This document shows, piece by piece, positions 53,135-61,731 of a DNA stretch of 64,000 nucleotides. Location of the stretch: contig DINS01000023.1 of assembly GCA_002426015.1 (NCBI GenBank), forward strand, positions 100,209-164,208, written 5' to 3'. Below the pieces are notes generated by a model. That model was not told the DNA's origin, ran no database searches, and worked only from the letters and a program-made list of their open reading frames with translations. A program made the translations under genes and the position numbers. Source of the stretch: Flavobacteriaceae bacterium UBA5534 (GTDB lineage: Bacteria > Bacteroidota > Bacteroidia > Flavobacteriales > Flavobacteriaceae). Numbering within the stretch: the stretch's first letter is position 1; every line of letters starts with the position of its first letter.

Positions 53135-55018
53135 ATGTCTGAAAAAGAAACAAACCCAGCTGAAGTAGAAGCTACTGAAGCAAAAGAAACTGTAGTTGAG
53201 ACTGCAACTGTAGAAACTGCAACAGCTGAAGCTCCGAAAGCAACAGTATCGGAAGCACAAGCAAATCCAGAAAAATTCTTAAAAGATTTCAATTGGCACA
53301 ATTACGAAGAAGGAATTGAGCAAGTTGATGACAAAAAACTTGAAGAATTTGAAAAACTAGTATCAGAAAATTTCGTTGACACTTTAGATGACGAAGTTGT
53401 AGAAGGTGAAGTTGTTTTCATCTCTGATCGTGATGCTATTATCGACATCAACGCAAAGTCTGAAGGTGTAATCTCTCTTAATGAGTTCCGTTACAACCCA
53501 AATCTTAAAGTTGGTGACAAAGTAGAAGTATTGATTGACGTTCGTGAAGATGCAACAGGACAATTAGTATTATCTCACCGTAAAGCAAGAGTAATCAAAG
53601 CTTGGGATCGTGTGAACAATGCTCACGATACAGGCGAAATCGTTAATGGTTTCGTTAAATGTAGAACTAAAGGTGGTATGATTGTAGATGTTTTCGGTAT
53701 CGAAGCGTTCTTGCCAGGTTCTCAAATTGATGTGAAGCCAATTAGAGATTACGATCAATATGTAAATAAAACTATGGAGTTTAAAGTTGTGAAAATCAAC
53801 CACGAATTCAAAAACATAGTTGTGTCTCATAAAGCGCTTATCGAAGCTGACATTGAAGAACAGAAAAAAGAAATCATTGGTCAGTTAGAAAAAGGTCAAG
53901 TATTGGAAGGTGTTGTTAAAAACATTACATCTTACGGTGTGTTTATTGATCTTGGTGGCGTTGATGGATTGATTCATATTACTGACCTTTCTTGGTCACG
54001 TATCAACCATCCAAACGAAATCGTTGAATTAGACCAAAAACTTAACGTTGTTATCCTTGATTTTGATGAAGATAAATCAAGAATCCAATTAGGATTGAAG
54101 CAATTGAGCAAACACCCTTGGGAAGCTTTAGCCGATGATGTAAAAATCGGAGATAAAGTAAAAGGTAAAGTGGTTGTTATTGCTGATTATGGCGCATTTA
54201 TTGAAGTAGCTGATGGAGTAGAAGGACTAGTTCACGTTAGTGAAATGTCTTGGTCAACACATTTACGTTCGGCTCAAGATTTCGTTAACGTTGGTGATGA
54301 AATCGAAGCAGTTATCTTAACTCTTGATAGAGAAGATAGAAAAATGTCACTAGGTATCAAACAATTGACACCAGATCCATGGACAGATATTACTTCTAAA
54401 TACCCAGTAGGTTCTAAACACACAGGAATCGTTCGTAACTTCACAAACTTCGGTGTATTCGTAGAATTGGAAGAAGGTATTGATGGATTGATTTATATTT
54501 CTGATCTATCTTGGACTAAAAAGATCAAGCATCCAAGCGAGTTCTGTAACGTAGGAGACAAGTTAGAGGTAGTTGTTTTAGAATTAGATGTAGAAGGACG
54601 TAAATTAAGTTTAGGTCACAAGCAAACTACAGATAATCCATGGGACAAATACGAAACCGAATTTGCTTTAGGTACAGTTCATACAGCTGAAATTTCTGAA
54701 ATGGTTGACAAAGGTGCTACCGTAGAGTTTAACGAGGATATCGTTGCTTTTGTACCTGCACGTCATTTAGAAAAAGAAGATGGTAAAAAATTGAAAAAAG
54801 GAGACTCTGCTGAATTCAAAATTATTGAGTTCAATAAAGAATTTAAGCGTGTAGTTGCCTCTCATACAGCTATCTTTAAAGAAGAAGAGATTGAAAACGT
54901 AAAAGCTGCTGTTGCTAAAGCAGAAGCTACTGCATCAGAAGCAAAACCAACTTTAGGTGATGCTAACGATCAGTTACAAGCTCTAAAAGATAAAATGGAC
55001 GGAAAAAAATCTAAATAA
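53135..55018 (+). CDS. rpsA: 30S ribosomal protein S1
   Basis: Ribosomal protein S1, 627 residues, binding mRNA and promoting initiation. After an acidic low-complexity N-terminus (about 1-45, E/A/T/V rich) come six S1 OB-fold repeats (about 85-560), e.g. GQVLEGVVKNITSYGVFIDLGGVDGLIHITDLSW, GDKVKGKVVVIADYGAFIEVADGVEGLVHVSEMSW, GSKHTGIVRNFTNFGVFVELEEGIDGLIYISDLSW. ATG 53135 is supported by the promoter lying over an upstream TTG. Ends with a Lys-rich tail. Terminator follows. Confidence 0.96.
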   Translation: MSEKETNPAEVEATEAKETVVETATVETATAEAPKATVSEAQANPEKFLKDFNWHNYEEGIEQVDDKKLEEFEKLVSENFVDTLDDEVVEGEVVFISDRDAIIDINAKSEGVISLNEFRYNPNLKVGDKVEVLIDVREDATGQLVLSHRKARVIKAWDRVNNAHDTGEIVNGFVKCRTKGGMIVDVFGIEAFLPGSQIDVKPIRDYDQYVNKTMEFKVVKINHEFKNIVVSHKALIEADIEEQKKEIIGQLEKGQVLEGVVKNITSYGVFIDLGGVDGLIHITDLSWSRINHPNEIVELDQKLNVVILDFDEDKSRIQLGLKQLSKHPWEALADDVKIGDKVKGKVVVIADYGAFIEVADGVEGLVHVSEMSWSTHLRSAQDFVNVGDEIEAVILTLDREDRKMSLGIKQLTPDPWTDITSKYPVGSKHTGIVRNFTNFGVFVELEEGIDGLIYISDLSWTKKIKHPSEFCNVGDKLEVVVLELDVEGRKLSLGHKQTTDNPWDKYETEFALGTVHTAEISEMVDKGATVEFNEDIVAFVPARHLEKEDGKKLKKGDSAEFKIIEFNKEFKRVVASHTAIFKEEEIENVKAAVAKAEATASEAKPTLGDANDQLQALKDKMDGKKSK

Positions 55019-55040
55019 TTTTCCTATTCATTTATAGATT

Positions 55041-55071
55041 AAGGCCTTTCATTTCTGAAAGGCCTTTTTTA
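55041..55071 (+). terminator. Terminator of rpsA
   Basis: AAGGCCTTTC / GAAAGGCCTT stem, loop ATTTCT, T tract after it. Confidence 0.88.
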
Positions 55072-55094
55072 TTTATAACAAATTTATCACCACA

Positions 55095-55125
55095 TTGTAA
55101 ACCACAATTTTTTACCTTAACTTTG
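55095..55125 (+). promoter_or_regulatory. Promoter of the pyrR-pyrB operon
   Basis: TTG (55095-55097), 20 bases, TAACTTTG (55118-55125), exact -7 match; transcription would start near 55132, 19 bases before the ATG at 55151, leaving no room for a PyrR-type attenuator. Confidence 0.65.
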
Positions 55126-55150
55126 TACACCAAATACGTTTGGAAATTAT

Positions 55151-55690
55151 ATGAGCCAAAAAGTTTTACTTAACGCAAAAGAGGTAAACATCATTCTTCA
55201 TCGATTGGCTTGTCAACTAATTGAAAATCATAACGACTTTACGGACACTGTTTTAATAGGTCTTCAACCTCGTGGTAAATATCTTGCAAATCGTTTGGCA
55301 AAAATGCTGAAAGAGGAGTATAAGATTAAAAACATTCAGTTGGGATATCTCGACATCACTTTTTTTAGAGATGATTTTAGACGTGGTGAAAAGCCATTGG
55401 AAGCCAACACCACAGAAATAAATTTTCTGGTTGAAGATAAAAACATCGTGTTTATTGATGACGTTTTATATACTGGACGTAGTATTAGAGCAGCTTTGAC
55501 AGCAATTCAATCTTTTGGAAGACCCAACGAAATTGAATTGTTAACACTGATTGATAGACGATTTAGTCGCCATTTGCCCATCCAGCCAGATTACAGAGGA
55601 AGACAGGTAGATGCAATAAATGAAGAAAAAGTAAAGGTGAACTGGCAAGAAAATGATGGTGAAGATTCGGTTTATCTTATAAATAATTAA
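55151..55690 (+). CDS. pyrR: PyrR-type bifunctional uracil phosphoribosyltransferase/regulator
   Basis: Protein of 179 residues of the PyrR family. PRPP-binding site VFIDDVLYTGRSIRAAL (about 99-115), LIGLQPRG (36-43) and DITFFRDDFRRG (about 72-83) are diagnostic. PyrR attenuates pyr mRNA in Bacillus; here it heads a pyr operon with pyrB four bases on. The short leader argues against attenuation at this locus, leaving the uracil phosphoribosyltransferase activity, or regulation elsewhere. Confidence 0.92.
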   Translation: MSQKVLLNAKEVNIILHRLACQLIENHNDFTDTVLIGLQPRGKYLANRLAKMLKEEYKIKNIQLGYLDITFFRDDFRRGEKPLEANTTEINFLVEDKNIVFIDDVLYTGRSIRAALTAIQSFGRPNEIELLTLIDRRFSRHLPIQPDYRGRQVDAINEEKVKVNWQENDGEDSVYLINN

Positions 55691-55693
55691 ACT

Positions 55694-56623
55694 ATGAGCG
55701 AATTAAGTGTCAACCACTTATTAGGAATCAAATATCTTAACTCACAAGATATACAGCTTATTTTTGAAACTGCAGATCACTTTAAGGAAGTCATCAACAG
55801 ACCAATTAAAAAAGTGCCTTCGCTCAGAGATATTACTATAGCCAATTTGTTTTTTGAAAATTCTACCAGAACCAAGTTGTCATTTGAACTAGCCGAAAAA
55901 CGTTTGTCTGCCGATGTTATCAATTTTTCTGCATCTCAGTCTTCAGTCAAAAAAGGAGAAACCTTAATCGATACAGTCAATAATATCCTATCAATGAAAG
56001 TCGATATGGTTGTGATGCGCCATCCAAACCCTGGAGCAAGCGTGTTTTTGTCACAACACGTCAATGCGAGTATCATTAACGCTGGCGATGGTGCACATGA
56101 GCACCCAACTCAAGCGTTGTTGGACAGTTATTCAATTAGAGAGCGACTAGGAAGCGTAAAAGGAAAAAATGTTGTTATCGTTGGAGATATTTTACATAGC
56201 AGAGTCGCATTATCCAATATTTTCGCACTCCAATTGCAAGGCGCGAGTGTTATGGTTTGTGGCCCAAAAACCTTATTGCCAAAGTATATTGACAAACTTG
56301 GAGTCAAAGTAGAGACAAATTTAAGAAAAGCCTTAAATTGGTGTGATGTTGCCAATATGTTGCGTGTTCAAAATGAGCGCATGGAAATAAGTTATTTTCC
56401 ATCAACTAGAGAATATACACAGCAATATGGCGTCAATAAAGCACTGTTGGATTCATTGGATAAAGAAATCACTATTATGCATCCAGGACCTATTAATCGT
56501 GGTGTGGAAATCACGAGTGATGTCGCAGATTCTAAACAAGCCATTATTTTAGATCAAGTTCAAAATGGTGTTGCAATTAGAATGGCTGTGATTTATTTAT
56601 TAGCTTCTAAAATTAAACATTAA
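55694..56623 (+). CDS. pyrB: Aspartate carbamoyltransferase catalytic subunit
   Basis: Catalyses the first committed step of pyrimidine synthesis, carbamoyl phosphate with aspartate; 309 residues. Carbamoyl-phosphate site FENSTRTKLSFE (about 54-65), HPTQALLD (about 137-144) and the C-terminal MHPGPINRGVEI. The aspartate-side lysine region SSVKKGET is present. Follows pyrR by three bases. No pyrI regulatory subunit lies next to it, so this is probably the unregulated form. Confidence 0.95.
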   Translation: MSELSVNHLLGIKYLNSQDIQLIFETADHFKEVINRPIKKVPSLRDITIANLFFENSTRTKLSFELAEKRLSADVINFSASQSSVKKGETLIDTVNNILSMKVDMVVMRHPNPGASVFLSQHVNASIINAGDGAHEHPTQALLDSYSIRERLGSVKGKNVVIVGDILHSRVALSNIFALQLQGASVMVCGPKTLLPKYIDKLGVKVETNLRKALNWCDVANMLRVQNERMEISYFPSTREYTQQYGVNKALLDSLDKEITIMHPGPINRGVEITSDVADSKQAIILDQVQNGVAIRMAVIYLLASKIKH

Positions 56624-56627
56624 GATT

Positions 56628-56960
56628 ATGATTTTTGATAAAGACGGAACAACAACCATAATAATTCAAGAGAAAAGCACTATTGTAGAGTTGGTTAAAA
56701 AACTACAAGCTACTTATCCTAAATTTAAAAATGACAATGTCATCGTCAACCTGTCGGTAATGAACAAAGTGACTTTACAGGATATCATAGAATTTTTAGA
56801 AATTTCTAATACACATCGTCGTGCCAAGCATTCTTTTGTAATAGTTACTGACAAAGCCAGCCTTGACGAAATGCCTGATGAGCTTGTGGTCGTACCAACC
56901 CTTAAGGAAGCATACGACATCATCGAAATGGAAGAAATGGAACGCGATCTTGGATTCTAA
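56628..56960 (+). CDS. Conserved protein between pyrB and rnz
   Basis: Protein of 110 residues with an alpha/beta pattern (TTTIIIQEKSTIVELVKKLQ, NVIVNLSVMNKVTLQDIIEFLEISNTHRRAKHSFVIVT, VVVPTLKEAYDIIEMEE). This looks like an anti-sigma-antagonist-like (STAS-type) fold but no phosphoserine motif is visible. Cytoplasmic. Four bases after pyrB and 23 before rnz, so in the same operon. In flavobacteria this protein often precedes RNase Z; function unknown. Confidence 0.7.
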   Translation: MIFDKDGTTTIIIQEKSTIVELVKKLQATYPKFKNDNVIVNLSVMNKVTLQDIIEFLEISNTHRRAKHSFVIVTDKASLDEMPDELVVVPTLKEAYDIIEMEEMERDLGF

Positions 56961-56983
56961 ACACATACGAACGAAACAACTTA

Positions 56984-57892
56984 ATGAAATTAACCATACT
57001 TGGCTGCTACAGCGCAACACCACGTACTGATACCAATCCAACCTCACAGGTTTTGGAGATTAACAATCACATGTTTTTGATTGATTGTGGTGAAGGGACA
57101 CAAGTGGAGTTGCGTCGTAATAAAATAAAATTTGCACGAATTAAGCATGTTTTTATTTCACATTTGCATGGTGACCACTTTTTTGGTTTGGTTGGTTTGA
57201 TTTCAACATTTAGATTGTTGACCCGAGAAGCCGATTTACACATCTATTGCCCAAAAGGACTCAAAGAAGTGATAACGCTTCAGATGAAATTGGCAGACTC
57301 TTGGACCAATTATCAGCTTATTTTTCATGAATTGACCTCCACAACATCAGAATTGATTTTTGAAGATGATAAAGTACAGGTTTTTACCATTCCTTTAGAC
57401 CATCGTGTTTATACCAATGGGTTTTTGTTTAAAGAAAAAGAAGGTGAGCGTCATTTAGATATAAATGCAGTTAATGAAGCAAATATCGACATGGCTTATT
57501 ATAGGAAGTTGAAACAAGGTTTTGATGTCGTCAATAAAGATGGAGTTTTGATAGATAATAAAAAAGTGACAACCGCTCCGCAACCTCCCAAAAGCTATGC
57601 CTTTTGTAGTGATACAGCCTATAATGAATCTATGATCCCTATCATCAAGGGTGTAGATGTTCTGTATCATGAATCTACTTTTTTAGAGCAACATGCAAGT
57701 TTGGCTACAAAAACCAAACATTCAACAGCAAAGCAGGCAGCAATGATTGCGAAAAAAGCAGAAGTTAAAACATTGATTCTGGGACATTTTTCTACACGAT
57801 ATGACAATTTGAATGATTTTAAAAACGAAGCACAAACCATTTTCAAACCTGTTAAATTGGCTGATGATGGTAAAAGGTTTAATTTTGATTAA
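56984..57892 (+). CDS. rnz: Ribonuclease Z
   Basis: Metallo-beta-lactamase-fold tRNA 3'-endonuclease, 302 residues. Zinc-binding HLHGDH (about 60-65), substrate-arm region, SDTAYN (about 208), the HxxST motif in YHESTFLEQHA and GHFSTRY near the end. Family length about 300. Removes the 3' trailer of tRNA precursors. Last gene of the pyrR-pyrB-unknown-rnz unit. Confidence 0.93.
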   Translation: MKLTILGCYSATPRTDTNPTSQVLEINNHMFLIDCGEGTQVELRRNKIKFARIKHVFISHLHGDHFFGLVGLISTFRLLTREADLHIYCPKGLKEVITLQMKLADSWTNYQLIFHELTSTTSELIFEDDKVQVFTIPLDHRVYTNGFLFKEKEGERHLDINAVNEANIDMAYYRKLKQGFDVVNKDGVLIDNKKVTTAPQPPKSYAFCSDTAYNESMIPIIKGVDVLYHESTFLEQHASLATKTKHSTAKQAAMIAKKAEVKTLILGHFSTRYDNLNDFKNEAQTIFKPVKLADDGKRFNFD

Positions 57893-57970
57893 GATCATTA
57901 CTTATTTTTATAATCCATTATTTATTGAGTTGTTATGAATAAATAATAACAAATAAACACTATTTTGGCC

Positions 57971-58618
57971 ATGGAAAAGGACTTAAGCAATTATAGAAAA
58001 TCTTACGAAAAGCAAGAACTGATAGAGGATAACATCAGCGACAATCCTATGGAGTTGTTTCAAAAATGGTTTCATGAGGTAGATACTCATTTTGATATTG
58101 ACGAGGCCAACGCCATGACTATCTCTACGATTGGTTTGGATGGCTACCCAAAAAGTAGGGTAGTGCTGCTTAAAAAATTCACATATGAAGGCTTTGTTTT
58201 TTATACCAATTATGAAAGTGAAAAAGGAAAAGCTATTGCAGCCAATCCAAATGTATGTTTGTCTTTTTTTTGGCATGCTGCAGAGCGACAAATTATCATA
58301 AAAGGAAAAGCAGAAAAAATTTCAGAAAACATGAGCGATGGTTATTTTGAGTCTCGTCCTCGTGGTAGTCAGTTGGGTGCATTGGTGTCACATCAAAGTG
58401 AAGTGGTCGAAAACAGATTGCAACTAGAAGATGAGCTAAAGCGACTTGAGGCCAAATATGAAGGTAAAGAAATACCGAGACCCAAATATTGGGGAGGATT
58501 TATTGTAAAACCTGTGGAGATGGAATTTTGGCAAGGTCGACCTAATCGTTTGCATGACAGAATTCGCTATACATTAGATAAAGAATACAACTGGTTAATA
58601 GACAGATTATCACCATAA
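57971..58618 (+). CDS. pdxH: Pyridoxamine 5'-phosphate oxidase
   Basis: FMN enzyme making pyridoxal phosphate from PNP or PMP, 215 residues. Conserved RKSYEKQEL near the N-terminus (about 9-17), the FMN site in SRVVLLKKFTYEGFVFYTNYESEKGKA (about 58-84), SFFWHAAERQI, RPRGSQLGALVSHQSEV and the C-terminal EFWQGRPNRLHDRIRY (about 184-199). ATG 57971 is chosen; a TTG at 57965 belongs to the -7-like TATTTTGG just upstream, so the message may be leaderless. Confidence 0.93.
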   Translation: MEKDLSNYRKSYEKQELIEDNISDNPMELFQKWFHEVDTHFDIDEANAMTISTIGLDGYPKSRVVLLKKFTYEGFVFYTNYESEKGKAIAANPNVCLSFFWHAAERQIIIKGKAEKISENMSDGYFESRPRGSQLGALVSHQSEVVENRLQLEDELKRLEAKYEGKEIPRPKYWGGFIVKPVEMEFWQGRPNRLHDRIRYTLDKEYNWLIDRLSP

Positions 58619-58651
58619 TATATTTTTGAGGAGTTTTATACGCTCTACTTT

Positions 58652-58767
58652 ATCGACGAAATACAATTATTTGTCGTTGTAATACATAAAATTTAACTCA
58701 AAACATGCATTTCATCGATGATTTACATTAAAAATCGACGAAATACATGTTTTTTATCGATTTTAAC
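58652..58767 (+). promoter_or_regulatory. Repeated TCGACGAAATACA boxes upstream of the CAP-domain gene
   Basis: ATCGACGAAATACA occurs twice (58652-58665, 58734-58747) with a degenerate copy TCGTTGTAATACA (58674-58686). The reverse half TTTCATCGATGATTT (58711-58725) faces the second copy in an imperfect inverted repeat, and TTTATCGATTTTAA (58753-58766) follows. This looks like a multi-site operator for an unidentified regulator. Confidence 0.5.
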
Positions 58768-58835
58768 TTTTCATTAACACATATTAAGTTTCAATGAGGC
58801 TATTTTAGGCATACCAAATCTATAATAACCCTCTT

Positions 58836-59330
58836 ATGAAACCTACAAAACTACTGCCATTGATGGCATTAATGGCTTTGATGATGTTTTCCTGTTCAAC
58901 AGAAGACTTTCCAGACGAAACTATTGATAGTGTTACTTTAGCCAATGCACCAGCTGCAAAAGCTATCGAGATTGAAATTTTGGAGTTAATCAACAATCAC
59001 AGAATTAATTTAGGTTTGACCCCTTTGAATAATCTAAATATCATTAAGTCTGTAGCTTATACACATACTGATTACATGGTAACCATTAACCAAGTGAACC
59101 ATGATAATTTTTACCAACGCAAAAACAGCCTGATACAGAACGCTTCGGCTACCAAAGTATCAGAAAATGTGGCTTATGCTTTTAGCTCGGCACAATCTGT
59201 TGTAAATGCTTGGGTTAATAGTGAAGGACATCGCCAAAACATTGAAGGAGATTTTACCGATTTTGATATTTCGGCAGAACAAAATGAAGAAGGCAAATGG
59301 TACTTTACCAATATTTTTATTAAGAGATAA
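58836..59330 (+). CDS. CAP-domain lipoprotein
   Basis: Lipoprotein of 164 residues; signal MKPTKLLPLMALMALMMFSC with lipidated Cys at residue 20. A CAP (SCP/PR1) domain follows (about 45-164): EILELINNHRINLGLTPLNN, HTDYMVTINQVNHDNF, SENVAYA and VNAWVNSEGHRQNIEG, with the conserved His-Glu residues. CAP proteins are extracellular and of varied function. The 217-base upstream region has repeated TCGACGAAATACA boxes. Confidence 0.85.
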   Translation: MKPTKLLPLMALMALMMFSCSTEDFPDETIDSVTLANAPAAKAIEIEILELINNHRINLGLTPLNNLNIIKSVAYTHTDYMVTINQVNHDNFYQRKNSLIQNASATKVSENVAYAFSSAQSVVNAWVNSEGHRQNIEGDFTDFDISAEQNEEGKWYFTNIFIKR

Positions 59331-59368
59331 TATACATTGTTTGATCATTATAGTTAGTTGATTTAAAG

Positions 59369-59395
59369 ACCACAGTGAGAGCTGTGGTTTTTTTA
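59369..59395 (+). terminator. Terminator of the CAP-domain gene
   Basis: ACCACAG / CTGTGGT stem with a six-base loop and T7. Confidence 0.82.
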
Positions 59396-59533
59396 TTTTA
59401 CTTATTGGTTTAGATATAGCCTTTATAAATTACTTTTAGAAATGTATATTAAATTAGAATATTCTGTTTATTTCATAATTTTATAAATAACAAGTTGTTA
59501 GGTTGTCTTTTTATTAATATAAACATTTGATTT

Positions 59534-59746
59534 ATGAAACTGACTTCTAAAAAAACGGTGTATATCCTTTTGTTGATTTCAGGTACCATTTTGGTATACT
59601 CTCTAATGATTGTCGATTATAATTCAATCTTTAATGGTCAAAACTTAACTCAATTATTGCTGCCCATGACTTCATTGCTTAATTGCTGGACCCTTTTAGA
59701 ACGATACATTGAGTTTGTAAAAAAGGAGCGAGATATGGAAGAGTGA
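59534..59746 (+). CDS. Small two-segment membrane protein
   Basis: Protein of 70 residues: basic N-terminus, two hydrophobic segments (about 8-25 and 38-58) and a short charged C-terminus (VKKERDMEE). No family recognised. It is flanked by its own terminator at 59758-59788 and by the CAP-gene terminator, so it is an independent short unit; start ATG 59534. Confidence 0.5.
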   Translation: MKLTSKKTVYILLLISGTILVYSLMIVDYNSIFNGQNLTQLLLPMTSLLNCWTLLERYIEFVKKERDMEE

Positions 59747-59757
59747 ATACCTTAAAC

Positions 59758-59788
59758 AAAAAAAGCAGACTATAAAGCCTGCTTTTTT
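59758..59788. terminator. Bidirectional terminator
   Basis: AAAAAAGCAG / CTGCTTTTTT stem with a ten-base loop between converging units (59746 and 59807). Confidence 0.78.
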
Positions 59789-59806
59789 ACATAAATTGAG
59801 GGTAAT

Positions 59807-61720
59807 TTAATCTTTTAATATATAGAAGTAAGAACGTCTGTTAAGTTGATGTTCTTCTTCAGTACATTTTACCTTGTTAGCGCACTTGTTAAGTAATTGA
59901 CTTTCGCCATAACCAATAGCACTTTCTATTCTGTTTTCTGAAATGCCTCTAGAAAGGATATAATCTCTTGTCGATTTTGCACGTCTATCAGAGAGTTTCA
60001 TGTTGTAAGAGTCACTTCCACGACTATCCGTGTGCGATTCTATTTTGATGATCATCGTTGGATGTTCGCGCATGACATCGACAATATTTTCGAGTTCATA
60101 TTGAGCATCGGTTCTAATGTTCCACTTGTCAAAATCAAAGAAGATTGGGTTGATGACAATTTGGTTGTGATCGATAAGTGGCTTTAAATATAAATCTGCT
60201 TGATGTACTTTTTCATCTTCATCATCTGTAGTCACTTCTTTTTTATCATCTTTAAAGTCTGGTTTGCTTCCTAATACTGTATAAGTTTTGTTACAGTCAA
60301 CTTCAAATTTATAAGCTCCATCTTCTTTAGTGGCCGTTGTTTGAATAATTTTTCCAGCTTCGTTGATGAGTTTTACTTCAACACCAGGCATAACTTCATT
60401 GGTTTTCATATTTCTGACAATACCTTCAATAGCTTGTTTGCATCGTTCGGTACTAAAGCTGTATATATCGTCACTTCCTTGTCCATCTTCTCGATTGGAT
60501 GAAAAGTAACCAGTTTTTCCGTTGTCATTTATAAAAAAAGCAAAATCATCAAAGCCACTATTATAAGGAGCTCCCATATTTTCAGGTTCTGCATTTTCAT
60601 CTTTTATGATGTTAGATTTGTAAATATCAAGCAGGCCAAGGTTTAAGTGGCCATCAGATGAAAAATAAAGAGTACTATCTTTAGCTACAAAAGGAAACAT
60701 TTCGCGTCCTTCGGTATTGATTTTTGGACCCAAATTTTTTGGCTCGCTATAATTGTTACCGCCTTGTATGTCAACCACATAAATATCGGTTTGGCCCAAT
60801 CCGCCTTCTCTGTCTGATACAAAATATAGTTTTTTGTTATCGACACTTAATGTTGGATGACCTGTAGAAAACACATCGTCATTAAAAGGTAGTTCGGTGA
60901 CATTTTCCCAACTATTTCCGACCAAAGTCGCTTTGTAAATTTTGAGATGGGTGGTTCCTTCTTTGTCGTATTTTACCTTGTTTTTCTTATTGACGTTGTC
61001 TCTTGTAAAGTACATGGTCTTACCATCATTGGTAATAGCAACCGATGCCTCATGGAGATCTGTATTTATCGATGAACCATGAATAAAATCGACACCTCCA
61101 TATTCGATTTTTCCGTCTTTTTCGTTCACTGATATCTCGTAAAGATCGAGGAAAGGTTCATCATTCCAACCGTATACTTTTTTAATTTCTTTATTTCTTG
61201 CAGAAGCAAAATAGAGTATGCCATCATGAATATAAGAACCGAAATCTGAATTTTCAGAATTAAAAGGCATATTTTCAACCGTAACTATAATGTCATTGTT
61301 TTCGGTTGAAGCCAAAGCTTCATATTTTGCAATATTATTTTGGTCGTAATATTTTGTTCGGCTATCACCACTTTGAATGGCTTTGAATTTATTAAGCCAT
61401 TTGTCAGCTTCTTCATAATTTCCTAAACTACGTTGTGTTTGGATGTATTTAAAAATATATTCAGGATTGACATCGTCATATTTTTTCAATGCTTTCCCGT
61501 ACCATAATGCTGCTTTCTCAACTTCAGAGTTGTTATAATAGCAATCACCCAACCGAGTTAGTACATGTTCGCTGCTGTCGCCTTTGTGTACAACTTCTTT
61601 ATAGAGTTCGGTAGCTTTGACATACGAATAATTTTCAAAAAACTTATCAGCCAATTTTTCTTGTGCCACCATAAAAGTACTGCTCAATGCACAAATGAAT
61701 ATTAATAGTTTTGCTTTCAT
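59807..61720 (-). CDS. OmpA-family protein with TPR-like, PD40 propeller and regulatory-like domains (PorE-like)
   Basis: Exported protein of 637 residues, signal peptide to about 19. Domains in order: TPR-like helical repeats (about 20-125: FFENYSYVKATELYKEVV, RLGDCYYNNSEVEKAALWYGKAL), PD40 beta-propeller blades (about 135-420: YFASARN, MYFTRDN, LYFVSDREGG, LYFSSDG, GYFSSNREDG), a carboxypeptidase-regulatory-like beta domain (about 425-515) and an OmpA peptidoglycan-binding domain (about 525-637: FFDFDKWNIRTDA, SHTDSRGSDSYNMKLSDRRA). This is the layout of PorE, a T9SS component. Last of an operon with adhesin and PorP/SprF. Confidence 0.88.
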   Translation of the reverse strand: MKAKLLIFICALSSTFMVAQEKLADKFFENYSYVKATELYKEVVHKGDSSEHVLTRLGDCYYNNSEVEKAALWYGKALKKYDDVNPEYIFKYIQTQRSLGNYEEADKWLNKFKAIQSGDSRTKYYDQNNIAKYEALASTENNDIIVTVENMPFNSENSDFGSYIHDGILYFASARNKEIKKVYGWNDEPFLDLYEISVNEKDGKIEYGGVDFIHGSSINTDLHEASVAITNDGKTMYFTRDNVNKKNKVKYDKEGTTHLKIYKATLVGNSWENVTELPFNDDVFSTGHPTLSVDNKKLYFVSDREGGLGQTDIYVVDIQGGNNYSEPKNLGPKINTEGREMFPFVAKDSTLYFSSDGHLNLGLLDIYKSNIIKDENAEPENMGAPYNSGFDDFAFFINDNGKTGYFSSNREDGQGSDDIYSFSTERCKQAIEGIVRNMKTNEVMPGVEVKLINEAGKIIQTTATKEDGAYKFEVDCNKTYTVLGSKPDFKDDKKEVTTDDEDEKVHQADLYLKPLIDHNQIVINPIFFDFDKWNIRTDAQYELENIVDVMREHPTMIIKIESHTDSRGSDSYNMKLSDRRAKSTRDYILSRGISENRIESAIGYGESQLLNKCANKVKCTEEEHQLNRRSYFYILKD

Positions 61721-61731
61721 AAGAGTATTTT

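Noticed and set aside
55126..55150. PyrR attenuator
   Set aside because: The promoter leaves a leader of about 20 bases, too short for terminator/antiterminator folds.
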